Below, in pieces: positions 8,165 through 18,382 of a stretch of DNA of 64,000 bases. Below the pieces are notes generated by a model that did no database searches, was not told the origin of the DNA, and was given only the letters and a program-made list of their open reading frames with translations. Each line of letters opens with the position of its first letter. Within the stretch, counting starts at the first letter, position 1. Location: NCBI GenBank assembly GCA_963835375.1, contig CAWIGB010000038.1:372001-436000 (forward strand), written 5' to 3'. Source of the stretch: Salinisphaera sp963835375 (GTDB taxonomy: Bacteria > Pseudomonadota > Gammaproteobacteria > Nevskiales > Salinisphaeraceae). A program made the position numbers and the translations under genes.

Positions 8165-11100
8165 CGTCGGATTTCGTGCCATGACCGGCGTCCATTGAGA
8201 AAATCCCGAGCCAGTGTAATGGTTGCGGTGCCGCCACCCGTCAGCGGTGTCTTGATCACCTGGGTGCCGTTGTTCCGGTCATTGAAGCTCGGGCCCTGGC
8301 CGGGAGACCCGCTCTCCGCTCCGAACCCGATGCCGGCCACGCGCGGCGTGCTGGCATCCTGGTCGTTGACCAGGCCGTCTCCGTTGACGTCGAAGACGTT
8401 TTTCGCGGCCGGCCCGCCATTGGCGCGGCTCACTGCCATGAAATAGCCGCTGCTGGTCAAGGAGCAGGTCTGGCGATTAATCACCGTGGTGGTGAATTCC
8501 ACGTTGTCGCCGACGACTTTCGGCGGATTGAGTATGGCTTCGCCGCTGTCCTTGCCCAGATCGATAACCCAGCCGCGGTTGGCGATCTTGCCGTTCTTGT
8601 CGATATAAGTGACGGCATTGTCGGTTGCGGTTCGGTAGCTCAGCCCGCCGACCCCGTTGTCGGGATTGATCGTGCTCAAGGTCTGCTTCACGAGCTGATC
8701 ACGGGTGACGAACCAGCCATCAGGTCGAGCAGGGGCATTCGTGCCCGGATCGTAGGAAATCACGCCCGGATCCCAGATACCGTAGAAGCTGTTCGGCGTC
8801 GCACTTTGATTATCGTTGAGCGGCTGGATGTCCTGGCCGGTACCGAAGTAGACCATCACACCGTAGCCGACGCCGTTCGGATGAGCCGCAACCTGAACCT
8901 GGGTGGTGATCGGCTGGACGCTGCCGTTGGGGGCCGTGGCCTGGAATATCTTCTGATCGGACCAGTCATCCGGATTGCTCGAAGTCAGGTCGAAACGCCA
9001 GACGTTGCCGTAAAGATCGCCCGCGTAGACGTAATCGGTGACGTGATCGCCGTCGATATCGACCGGGAAGGGCGTCGCGAGTCCGTTGCCCGGCTGGCCG
9101 CTGGCGGGCGTCGCGCCGGTCGTCAGATGAGCGATTTCATGGCCGTCGGCGATGTCGACCACATAAAGCGAGGCGCCGTAGTTGGCACTGTTGTAGCCGT
9201 TGGCGAAGATCGCGGCCCATTCGCCATTGTGCAGCCGTACGATCGATGGCGTGCCGAAGGTCTTGCCCAGCCCGGGCGCCTTGAATTCCCAGCGTACGAT
9301 GCTGGCCGCGTTCGACTGGCTGAAGCTGCTCGGGTCCGTTACGTCGAGCCCGTAGACCGTGTTGCCGCCGTTACGCAGCCCGCCGACCAGCATGGTGTGC
9401 CATGTGCCGTTGAAGAAAGCCGGCCCGGTGGCGATCTGACCGTCCACGAACGAGCGGTGGGCATAGGAGGGGCTGGTCAGCGGATCGTTGCCGCCTGCGA
9501 GCGAGGCGAGCAGGGTGTTCGGAATATAGGCCAGTTTCTCGACCCCGGTGCTGGCATCGAACCCGTGCAGCATGCCGTCATTCGCGCCGACGTAGACAAT
9601 GGGCTCGCGGCCGGCCTGTTGCGATACGAAGCTCGAAGAGTTACCCGGTTTGTAATACGCCTGCCCGTTGTTTTCCGGCATTGCCTGCTTCGGATGGAGA
9701 TCGTCCTGCCACGTCCCGGCGTAGCGCAGTGGCGTCGGACTGCCGACGTAGGCGGGCACGGAATTGATGATATCGCCGAGCACGGTATTGCCGCGGTTGC
9801 GATAGATGCGGCCGTTGCTCGCGTCGGTGCTCGCTCCGGTCTGTTCCTTGTCGCGATGGCCGCGAAGATAATCGATCGCCGAAGAGGTGAGGCTCGCGAT
9901 GCCCGCCGACGAAAGACCACTGGCGGTGAAGGGCACGCCGGTGACCGCGCCGTTGGTGGCCGAGCTGTCGGTACGCAGCGACGTGACGATCGTACGGCCG
10001 TCACTCGCGCCGGCGCCGCTCACGCCCGTGAGAAGTGACGCCGCGCTCCAGAGCCGGTTCGCCGCCGCAGTCGAACCGTTCTGTGCGCTGAACGCGATCA
10101 GGTCGCCGCTCCAATTGCTGGTGCTGTATTGCGTCTGAAACACGACCGAGTTGCTGGTGAGTGAGGTGCTGTTGCCGGTGGCGTTGGTCAGCGTTTCCCC
10201 GCGGCCGAGGATTTGGTTCAGCGCATCGGTGAACTTGTCGGCCAGTTCCTGCGGCGAGGAGGCGTTCAGCAAAGCGCCGCGCGAATCGATCGCGGCATGC
10301 CAGAGGTCGTCGATCTCCTGCGGGCCCGAAGTCGGCAGATCGCCGGACGAATACTGGCTGCCGCTGAATGAGCGGAGATACCACGGCGGCGGATTGGCGT
10401 ACGGATCGTCGTTCTGAGCCTTGTAGGCGCTGTTGCCGAAAATGTACCCACTTTGTCCGAGCGTGATGCCGAACGTGGTCATGTGCGGTTTCTGCTCGCA
10501 GTCGACGGACTCGTCGTTCGGGCAGCCGGGCGGTAGCGGGAGTGCCGCTGCGTCGCCGATGCCGCTGGGCGGGCTGAGCTGCTTGTAGAAGTGCATGGCG
10601 ATATCCGCCATGGTATTCGTGTAACTATCCGGAATCGGCGAGTGGCTGCCGCGTGCCGTAATTGCCGTCGACGTTGCCGATGCCACTGACGGTGCCGCTG
10701 TTATAGCCGTCGGTGAAAAGCAGGGCATAGTTTCGCTGGCAGGGCGACTGGATGATATTCGGATTGTTCTCGAGCTCCCGGCCCAGGTAATACAGGGCCG
10801 GGCGATTGGGGGTGCCGCGCGCCCGGCTGAAATCGAGCCCATAGATCGATTCGTAGAAGTCCCGGCGCACGTTATTGGTGTCGTCGCCCACGGCGGGCAG
10901 GCTCGTCATCGTCAGATACGAGGCGCCGTTGCCCATGCTGCCAAGGCGGTTCTGTGCTTCGGTGATCGTGCAACTGCCGACGCGCACTTTGCCGATCTTA
11001 TCGAATGCTGAAGTGATGCCACCGCGGATCGCCAAACTGCGTTTTCTATAATAGGTGAACCAGTTGGCGAAATTTTGCATTGCAACCTGATACTGCGCTG

Positions 11101-11986
11101 TCGTCGCAAAATTATTCGGCTTTATCTCGTAGCCCGTGAGAATTTGTTTATTGGGACCGTAGCCTTTCAATGTCGGGCCGACGTAGCCGTAATTCGGCGG
11201 AAGGTCGGTGCCGAAGTCGAGATAGAACGTTGCCGGAAAATATTCTATCCCGATCGATCCGCTGCCCTGGAATACAGCGTTTGGAGAAGAAATTTGCCAA
11301 TTGGGTTTGTATGACGCGCACCCATACCAGCTGTAATAATTCGTGCAATAGTAGCCATTCGCGTACGTAACGCTTCCAAACGGCATGCCATCTATGACGG
11401 TGAAGTTGTACCCATCTTGGTAAATCTTTATATCTTGCGTTAGATCGAAGTAACTGTCGTCGACGGTCGGGCTGGCAGGAACATGCGTAAAGTCGGTGAT
11501 TTCGGGCTTGTTTATCCAAGGCTTGTAAGTCGCCGCAGGATTGAAATACGAATGGTTATACTGCGGTGAACGTGCAAATGCCATGATGGGGATCGGCGGC
11601 GCGGCGTAATAGCTGCTATAGATTCTTCGATCCGTGGCGCTGCATCCGCCGTAGCTGCTGCAGCTGTTGTAACCGTTCGGAAAGAGATAGGCATAGCCGA
11701 TGTTGCTATCTTGAACATAATTGCCATTCGCCCAGGCGGAATCGGCGCTACCATTCCAGAACAGCAGCCCGTTGTCGGTGGGAAACAGCGTCTCGAAATC
11801 CATCGATCCCGAGTTGTCCACTGCGACAAGAATGTTCGGAGCCAGCCCGGAGCCCGTGACAACCGGTTGGTCGGTGAGGTCGATGGCAGAGCTCGAGGCG
11901 GCCACGGCTTGCGGGGCGGCACACGCTAGCGCGAGTGCTAGAAGTACCAGCAGCGCAATGAGTTGCGTTCGGGCGTGTATGCGCAT
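8161..11986 (-). CDS. pilY1: PilY1-type pilus tip adhesin, with one apparent frameshift
   Basis: Tip-associated adhesin and mechanosensor of type IV pili, exported by a signal peptide (residues 1-30, ending AVAA). A von Willebrand A-like domain follows with the metal-site motif DNSGS at residues 57-61. The C-terminal half is a PilY1 beta-propeller with DIDGDHVTDYVYAGDLYGN and an EF-hand-like DVNGDGLVNDQD loop. The first frame ends shortly after GNVDGNYGTR and the propeller frame continues GSHSPIPDSYTN, so one extra base near 10648-10652 breaks the gene. Removing it gives 1274 residues, a normal size. The segment about 11040-11760 is clearly AT-richer than its surroundings. A GGGGGGAG binding site precedes the ATG. 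Confidence 0.88.
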
Positions 11987-11997
11987 CGGCTCCCCCC

Positions 11998-12594
11998 CTA
12001 GGTAGTGACCTGGTAAACGCTCTGCACGACGGCTCGGGAGCCGGGCGAGCGACCACGAGCGCGGGCGGTAATACGAAACAGGACGGTGGTACCGGCCGAG
12101 CCGGGGTTCAGATCGTCGGCCTGTTGACGAACGTATTCCACCACGTACTGGATGTTCAGGCCGCTGGTGCTCGCATCGCCCGGCAGCTGATAAGTGCTGA
12201 CCCCGGTCTGAGACCAGAATTGGTCGGAGAGGTAGTAGGTGGCCGAGTCAGTGTTGCCCGAACTCGCGGGAATCACCGCAAGTCCGGAGGCATTCGCGTT
12301 GCAGCTGTTGGTCGATTGGCTGTTCGACGTGATGCCGGGGTTCATGACGGGGTTGCATGCGCGGAAATCGCTGGAGGCAAGCAGGGTTTCGACATGACGC
12401 AGCGCGGAGTCCGCCGCATCCAGCGCCCGTGATTTTTCACGCTGGTTCGCCGCCATGCGTTCCTGGAGCGTCGAAGAGTTGATCGCCGAGACGGCGAGCA
12501 AGGTGAGGATGACGAGAAAAATCAGGCTCGTCACCAGGATGAAGCCGTCCTGCCGAGTCGTCGTGCCCGATCGTGGTATGGGCCGCATGCTCAT
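11998..12594 (-). CDS. pilX: Minor pilin PilX
   Basis: Type IV pilus minor pilin. The leader TTRQDG precedes FILVTSLIFLVILTLLAVSA. The usual Glu5 of the mature protein is absent, as is typical of the PilX/GspK-like class that sits at the pilus tip. MAANQREKSRALDAADSAL is the conserved PilX N-domain motif. It is 198 residues long. Its ATG overlaps the pilW stop (ATGA), and it ends 11 bp before pilY1. Confidence 0.88.
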   Translation of the reverse strand: MSMRPIPRSGTTTRQDGFILVTSLIFLVILTLLAVSAINSSTLQERMAANQREKSRALDAADSALRHVETLLASSDFRACNPVMNPGITSNSQSTNSCNANASGLAVIPASSGNTDSATYYLSDQFWSQTGVSTYQLPGDASTSGLNIQYVVEYVRQQADDLNPGSAGTTVLFRITARARGRSPGSRAVVQSVYQVTT

Positions 12595-13379
12595 GGGCTT
12601 GGGTTCCGGATGGCAATCGTGCGATCGACGAGTATCCGGGCTCGACGATCGGTGGTTTCAAAACTCGAACCATCGCTGAAGCTGTATTGCTGATCCACGG
12701 CTTTGCTCAGTGCCGGATCGTTGTCCGCGCTGTGCAGCAGCAACTGGATGCGAACACTGCGTACCTCCGTCGCCTGCGTGCCGGTGAGGGTGGTGACATA
12801 GCGATCGACGCCGGTCGTGCTGTCGGTATTCAGCCCGTAGCGCACCTTGAACCGATCGACGTTTTCCACGATGGGCTCGGTCGTTGTGCCTGTGCCGACA
12901 AACTTCGTGCATTCCAGCGTGTCGTTGTTGTTGACGTAGAACTGGAAATCGGTGGTCTGGTTGGACTGAGCCGTGCCGACCGAGCCCCCGAGGCAATCAC
13001 GGACATCGCCCCGCGCCTGAAAGCGCACGCGCAGCGTATCGTTGGGCCCATCCGTATTCGTGGCGCCGGTGACGTACGCCCCCTCGGGATATTCGGGCGC
13101 GGTGCCGGTGGTCTGCGGGAAGATCGTGGTTTGTGCGGCGTCGAGGGCCGTGCGGTAGCCGGCATGAGCGACGGCGTGCCCCAGGACGAATTCTGCAAGA
13201 CGTGCATTTTCCTGCAGATGCGCGGTCGCGCGTTGGGCGTCGAAGCTGGCACGATTGCTGAGCAGGATCTGCAGCACGCCCGCCAGCAGCAGCAGGCCGA
13301 TCACCAGCGCGATCATCAGTTCGACCAGCGTGAATCCGTTCTGGTGCGAGCGCGGCGATCTGGCACCCGCGGCGCTCAT
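12591..13379 (-). CDS. pilW: Minor pilin PilW
   Basis: Type IV pilus minor pilin. The leader ends SHQNG and is followed by FTLVELMIALVIGLLLLAGV. The next segment, FDAQRATAHLQENARLAEF, is the characteristic PilW helix. I chose the ATG at 13379 (262 residues) because it overlaps the pilV stop as ATGA; the frame is open eight codons further. A Cys near DVRDCLGG and one near TLECTKF probably form a disulfide. Part of the priming complex with PilV, PilX and PilY1. Confidence 0.88.
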   Translation of the reverse strand: MSAAGARSPRSHQNGFTLVELMIALVIGLLLLAGVLQILLSNRASFDAQRATAHLQENARLAEFVLGHAVAHAGYRTALDAAQTTIFPQTTGTAPEYPEGAYVTGATNTDGPNDTLRVRFQARGDVRDCLGGSVGTAQSNQTTDFQFYVNNNDTLECTKFVGTGTTTEPIVENVDRFKVRYGLNTDSTTGVDRYVTTLTGTQATEVRSVRIQLLLHSADNDPALSKAVDQQYSFSDGSSFETTDRRARILVDRTIAIRNPSP

Positions 13380-13927
13380 GGCTGCACCTCGATGGAATAA
13401 CAACGTACGCCCGTGCCGTTGCTACTATTCCCGTTACTTGAGCTTGGGCATGCTGAGACATCGCCGGTACCGCTGCCGGCCGCTGCGTCTTGGCCTCGCC
13501 AGAGTACGGTGACGTTGTAGACAAGGCACGGGTCGTCAATGCTCGGATCTGCGGGCGAAGCACAGCTGACGTCACCCCGTCCGCTGGGCAGCGTGCTCGC
13601 CAATGTCTGTTGCCATTCCCAGGCGTCGTAACTCGCCATGACCGACGGGTCGCACACGGTTTGCGCGCAGTCGGTCTGCGGCTTTGTCGTCCCGCTGTCG
13701 GAAATCTGCGCGTAGACGAGTGAGGCGGCCGCGGCCGGGTTGGCCCGAATACGATCGGCGATATCGTCGGTCGCAATGCTTGCAAGCGTTTGCGACTTGG
13801 AGACATGCGTGTTGACGATCGCCACCGTCTGCAGGCCGAGCAGACCGAGCAGGCCAATCGAAATCACCACGAGTGCGACCAGCGCCTCGAGCAGGGTGAA
13901 ACCGTGTTGCGACGCCGGGGCGGTCAT
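13376..13927 (-). CDS. pilV: Minor pilin PilV
   Basis: Type IV pilus minor pilin. The short leader MTAPASQHG is followed by FTLLEALVALVVISIGLLGL, the LLEALVALVVIS pattern typical of PilV/GspI. The ATG at 13927 overlaps the fimT stop (ATGA), which decides the start; a long upstream extension in the same frame lies inside fimT and is not pilin-like. It has 183 residues and several cysteines (DCAQTVCDPS, SCAS, PCLVY). It is coupled to pilW downstream. Confidence 0.88.
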   Translation of the reverse strand: MTAPASQHGFTLLEALVALVVISIGLLGLLGLQTVAIVNTHVSKSQTLASIATDDIADRIRANPAAAASLVYAQISDSGTTKPQTDCAQTVCDPSVMASYDAWEWQQTLASTLPSGRGDVSCASPADPSIDDPCLVYNVTVLWRGQDAAAGSGTGDVSACPSSSNGNSSNGTGVRCYSIEVQP

Positions 13928-14433
13928 GGTGTGCCGGTCGTGCTGTCGATGCGCCCGGTCGACGCGACGGTGACCGATGTGCTCGCCTTCCCGTCTTCGG
14001 TCGTGGCGGTGAAAGTTCGGCCCACGATCGCGAACCCGTCGGCGTTGAAACTCAGCGGCGAACTGTCGTTGGCAATCAGCGTGAAGCCGGAGCCGGTGGC
14101 GCCATGCACTCGAAGCCGGTTGTCGGCGCTCGGTGATGGATCGCTTGCGTCCGGAGTGGGCGCATAGACGATCCAGCCGCCGCTCCAGATGCCGTCGTTG
14201 CGGCACGAGATCTGATTCTGACTGGCGCAGACGTACACCGTGGTGCCGCGGCTCACGGCCTCGCTACGGGCATAGTTGAGCGACCCGACGAGGTCGTTGA
14301 CGTTGCTCGCCAGGCTGTTACGCGTCACCACGCTGCGATATGACGGAATGGCGATCGTCAGCAGCACTGCGGCCACGGCAAGCGTGACCATGAGCTCAAG
14401 CAGCGTGAATCCGCGAACGTTGGTGGCTCCCAT
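13924..14433 (-). CDS. fimT: GspH/FimT-type minor pilin
   Basis: First gene of the minor pilin operon, equivalent to fimU or fimT of Pseudomonas. The leader MGATNVRG precedes FTLLELMVTLAVAAVLLTIAIPSY, then VNDLVGSLNYARSEAVSRG, the GspH signature. I chose the ATG at 14433 because a GGGGGGAGGG site lies 5 nt upstream. It has 169 residues. FimT and FimU cannot be told apart from sequence alone, so the symbol is tentative. Confidence 0.83.
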   Translation of the reverse strand: MGATNVRGFTLLELMVTLAVAAVLLTIAIPSYRSVVTRNSLASNVNDLVGSLNYARSEAVSRGTTVYVCASQNQISCRNDGIWSGGWIVYAPTPDASDPSPSADNRLRVHGATGSGFTLIANDSSPLSFNADGFAIVGRTFTATTEDGKASTSVTVASTGRIDSTTGTP

Positions 14434-14880
14434 TTCAACCCTCCCCCCAGGGCCTTTCGAGGTCTCGTGCGGCGCCTGCGCCACTCAAGGCGGTACGGCT
14501 TCGCTACCCGGCGTGTTTCGAAGCGCAGCCCGAGGCCGGCCGCGCAATCGTGCTGCCGCTCTTGCCGTCGGTTGCTTGCGTACTATGGATCGCGGCGGGC
14601 CGGCTGGCGGCCAACCAGACCTCCGCATCGTCTCGAACGGAACACGCTCAGGCTCTATCCACCTGCGCGCTTTCAAGTTAACGCCGATCGACGGCGGTGT
14701 CGCGTGCCGCATGACAAACGCCTACCAGCTCCCGACGAGCGGTGGTTTCCCCGCGGCGGTTGGATTGCCATTCAGATGGTGTCGTCATTCGAGGCGACCG
14801 GAACGATCGCGGACTTCCCGGGACGCGGCGCGTCGGTCCGAGAGGCGGCGGGCTGGGTTCGACTATCGGCTATGCGACTA
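14434..14880. other. Intergenic region between the pilin operon and the sugar-uptake operon
   Basis: About 450 bp between divergent transcription units. No frame resembles a known protein. It must hold the pilin operon promoter. The only -10-like hexamer noticed is CATAGT on the minus strand near 14585, with no matching -35. No sigma54 or AlgR-like site was recognised. Confidence 0.4.
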
Positions 14881-14899
14881 TTGGTATAATGACGTAATC
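14881..14899 (+). promoter_or_regulatory. Operator/promoter site 1 of the putative apiose regulon
   Basis: TTGGTATAATGACGTAATC. It matches 17 of 19 bases with the site at 24438 and shares 13 invariant positions with that site and the one at 22398. It contains a perfect extended -10 (TG-G-TATAAT, -10 hexamer at 14885-14890) facing the DUF2291-ABC operon, so a bound regulator would block transcription. Binding by the GntR-type protein at 19475 is inference. Confidence 0.65.
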
Positions 14900-14952
14900 A
14901 TCACCTATTCGGTTTAATTCATCCGACGCTTACGCCATTCGCCCGGACGGAT

Positions 14953-15669
14953 ATGCCGCACCTCGGATCCTTTGCCACGCGAAGCCTGATCGCCGCGATC
15001 GCGCTCGCGGGCCTGTTGCTTGTTCTTGGAGTTCTGGCCCCTGGGCCGTTGTTGGCCGTGCGCCCGGTCGACGCGAAGACCGGCGAAGTCGTGCTATCGA
15101 CGCCAGCCGATACCAATTCGGCGGGTACGGACCAGAAATTCGCGCCTGGCAGTTTCGATCCCGAGCAATATGTCGCCGGTCTCTGGCAGAAACGAATCAC
15201 GCCTTACGCGAAAAAACATGCCGCGCCGTTGAACCAGGTACTGACAGGGCTCGCCAATGATCGGCAGGCGACCGAGAAGCGCTACGGTGTGTTGTCGGGC
15301 GGCGATACGTACAACTTCCTCGTACATGGCAGTGCACGCGTCGCGAAGGTGGATACGTCGACGCCGGTGGGGCGGGTCGATTTGGCTGACCCGAAGGCTG
15401 CGGGTGATCTGTCGCTCTATGCCGGGCCGCTGGTGTTCGGTACCGCGCTGCGCGATGCGTTCCCGTTTCTGCAGCTCAACGACTTCACCAACCAGATGCA
15501 ATACGCCAGCGTGGCGAAGGCGATGAACAAGCGCGCACTGGCGCAGGCCTACCAGGGCATCAAGGTTGGCGGGCTCAAGGGCAAGACGATTGCGTTCACC
15601 GGCGCCTTTGCCGAATCGGCCGATGGCTCGATTCAGATCGTGCCGATCGATATCGAGGTCAAGCCGTGA
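14953..15669 (+). CDS. DUF2291 family protein of a sugar ABC operon
   Basis: Exported or membrane-anchored protein of unknown function. The DUF2291 family is usually encoded beside ribose-type sugar ABC transporters. One N-terminal hydrophobic segment (about residues 10-35) is followed by a soluble domain with YGVLSGGDTYNFLVHGSA and FTGAFAESADGSIQIVPI, the family's conserved ends. It has no lipobox cysteine. It has 238 residues. Its stop overlaps the GTG of the ATPase gene (GTGA), so it is the first gene of the importer operon, about 55 nt after the predicted transcription start in site 1. The family assignment is from recall of its motifs. Confidence 0.7.
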   Translation: MPHLGSFATRSLIAAIALAGLLLVLGVLAPGPLLAVRPVDAKTGEVVLSTPADTNSAGTDQKFAPGSFDPEQYVAGLWQKRITPYAKKHAAPLNQVLTGLANDRQATEKRYGVLSGGDTYNFLVHGSARVAKVDTSTPVGRVDLADPKAAGDLSLYAGPLVFGTALRDAFPFLQLNDFTNQMQYASVAKAMNKRALAQAYQGIKVGGLKGKTIAFTGAFAESADGSIQIVPIDIEVKP

Positions 15670-17243
15670 GCGCGGTTCACGACATCGGGGCGCACAGCAG
15701 GCCGGTGGTGCTCAGCGCGCGCGGCGTGACCAAGGTCTATCCCGGCACGACCGCGCTGAATCAGGTGGACTTCGAAGTCTGGCGCGGCCAGGTCAACGTG
15801 CTGATCGGCGAGAACGGCGCCGGCAAATCCACGCTGATGAAGATCCTGGCCGGAATCGAGCGGCCGACCACCGGTGAATTGACTTTCGAGGGCGGGCCGT
15901 TCGATGTGGCTAGCCCGCGCGAGGCGATGGCGCTCGGCATCGGCATCGTGCACCAGGAACTCAATCTGTTTCCCAATCTGACAGTCACCCAGAACCTGTT
16001 CGTCGGGCGCGAGTTGCGTGGCGCGGCGGGGACGGTGCGCGCCGCCCGACAGCGGCAGTTGGCGCGCGAGGTGTTCGAGCGCATGGGGCAAGCCATCGAT
16101 GTCGATGCGCCGCTCGCTGATCTGAGCATCGGTCAGCAGCAGATTGTCGAGATCGCCCGCGTGCTCATCGCCGATGTGCGCATTCTGATTCTGGACGAGC
16201 CGACCTCCTCGCTGAGCGAGAGTGAAGTCGCGGTCCTGTTTCGTCTGATCGATGAACTGAAGCAGCAGGGCGTAGCGATCGTCTATATCTCGCATCGGTT
16301 GGAGGAACTGATCGAGATCGGCGATCGCTTCACCGTGCTGCGCGACGGCGAACTGATCGAAACCGGCACGCGCGGCCATGTGGATATTCCGTGGCTGGTC
16401 GAGCGCATGGTCGGCACGCGGGTCGAAGGCCCGTATCGTGACGTGCCGAGTGATGATCGCGCCGATCCGGAGGCCACGCCGGTGCTGACGGTCGACAATC
16501 TGCGCCTGCCCAACAGCGTGGGCGGATTGCTCCTCGATGACGTCAGCTTTTCGGTCACGTCCGGCGAAATCGTCGGCTTCTACGGCTTGATGGGCGCCGG
16601 TCGAACCGAGCTGTTCGAGACGCTCATCGGCCTGCGCCGGGCCGCGGCCGGTACGGTCACCATCGATGGGCGCACGCTCGACGCCGGACGACGGCATTCC
16701 GAAACGGCTGGCGGCCGGTCTCGCACTGGTGCCGGAGGATCGCCAGCGCCTGGGACTGGTTCAGAGCCAGTCGGTGGCGAGCAACATCGCGCTCGCCAAT
16801 CTCGAATACCTATGCCGGGCCTACGCGGGCTCAACTTCGGTGCCATGCGCACGGACGTCAGCGCATGGTGCGCGAACTGCTGATCAAGGTTCCCGAATAC
16901 GAACGTACTGGTATCGGCGCTTTCCGGCGGCAATCAGCAGAAGGCGGTGGTCGCCAAGAATCTGCTGACCAAGCCGCGCGTGCTGTTGCTGGACGAGCCC
17001 ACGCGCGGCATCGACATCAAGGCCCGTCGCGAGCTGTTCGACATCATGGATCAGCTCGCGCGCGAAGGTCTAACCATTCTCTATGCCTCCTCCGATCTCG
17101 CCGAGATCACCGGCGGCGCCGATCGCGTACTGGTGATGGCCCAGGGACGAATCACCGCCGATCTGAACCGCGCCGAAATTACCGAGGACGCCCTCGTGGG
17201 CTACTCGCAAGTGCAACGTTTCGACCCGGATCGCTCCGCATGA
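15666..17243 (+). CDS. Ribose-type sugar ABC transporter ATPase, with about four apparent frameshifts
   Basis: Double-cassette ATPase of the RbsA/XylG class that powers pentose uptake. Domain 1 is intact: Walker A GENGAGKST near residue 50, LSIGQQQ signature, LDEPTSSLSE. Domain 2 is split. The frame leaves after TLDAG (about 16680), resumes at PKRLAAGLALVPEDRQR, shifts near 16810 and again near 16859 (before QRMVRELLIKV), then near 16915. It ends with VVAKNLLTKPRVLLLDEPTRGID. The indels cancel, giving about 525 residues, near normal. Start GTG overlaps the upstream stop and the stop overlaps the permease ATG (ATGA). Substrate D-apiose is inferred from the neighbouring enzymes. Confidence 0.82.
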
Positions 17244-18367
17244 ACGCACCGACTAAAACCGACTCTTCGTTTCCGCCCGGCTGACCGCCGGCTCGCTGCC
17301 TTTATTGCTTCTGCGCTTTCGAGCGTATCTGGCGCTGATCGTACTGGTGATTCTGTTCGCCGCGACGTCACCGGCGTTTCTGACCGTGCGCAATCTGATC
17401 ATCGTGGCCGAGCAGGTCGCGGTGTTCGCGATCCTCGGCGTGGGCATGACGTTCGTGATTCTCGGCGCCGGGATCGACCTGTCGGTTGGTTCGGTGGCTG
17501 GGCTGGCGGCCATGGTCGCCGGCGGGCTGATCTCGCAAGGGTTGCGCGTCCCGTTCTTCGACGTCGCGATCTTTTCCAATGTCGTGATCACCTGCGTGGC
17601 CACGCTTGCCATCGGCGTGCTGATCGGGGTGATCAACGGCCTGTTCATCACGCGGCTGCGGGTCACGCCATTCATCCAAACGCTCGGTATGCTCTATATC
17701 GCGCGCGGGGCCGCCCAGCTCGATCTCCGACGGCGCGACCTACGGTGATCTGTCCGGCCAGGCGAGTCTCGGGAACACGGGCTTTCTTATCCTCGGCAAT
17801 GGGGACTTTCTCGGTCTGCCGTATTCGATCTGGATCATGATCGCGCTGGCGTTGGCAGCGACCTGGATCACGCGCCGCACGGTATTCGGCACCCAGGTAT
17901 TTGCGCTCGGCGGTAATGAGCACGCGGCCGAACTATCCGGGGTACGCGTCGCCCGCGTGAAGATCGCTACCTATGCGATCTCGGGGTTCTGTGCCGCGCT
18001 CGCCGGCCTGATCATCGCCGCCCGCCTGGGCGCTGCCAACCCGGCGATCGGCACCACTTACGAACTCAATGCCATTGCGGTCGTCGTGCTGGGCGGCGCG
18101 TCGCTTTTCGGTGGGGTCGGCACGATCGGCGGCACGATCATCGGCGCCTTCGTGCTCGGCGTGCTCAGCAACGGCATGGTCCTGCTCGGCGTCTCCGATT
18201 TCTGGCAGACGGTGATCACCGGCGCCGTGATCATCTTCGCCGTGGTCGTGGACCAGTTGCAGCGCCGCGCCGAGAAAGCCGCGGCCGTGCGTTCGGCCGC
18301 TCGACAGCAGCACGTGGCGATCGAAGCCGCCGTCTGCCCTGATCAATCCATAAATAAACACAAGTAA
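17240..18367 (+). CDS. Ribose-type sugar ABC permease, with two apparent frameshifts
   Basis: Inner-membrane permease of the RbsC/AraH class. The ATG at 17240 overlaps the ATPase stop. The first 14 codons are in one frame, and the protein continues after 17283 in another (LTAGSLPLLLLRFRA). A second shift near 17720 joins ARGAAQL to SDGATYGDLSGQ. The two indels cancel, leaving about 375 residues with 8-10 hydrophobic helices. Family motifs: GVGMTFVILGAGIDLSVGSV near residue 70 and NAIAVVVLGGASLFGGVGT in the C-terminal half. Confidence 0.82.
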
Positions 18368-18382
18368 AGAGGAGATTCGCTC

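Noticed and set aside
8806..10038. A 410-codon plus-strand frame opposite pilY1
   Set aside because: Antisense shadow; the propeller motifs of pilY1 occupy the minus strand.
14467..14889. A 140-codon frame in the gap before the DUF2291 gene
   Set aside because: Arg-rich translation without a family, lacks a ribosome binding site, and runs through the predicted operator and promoter.
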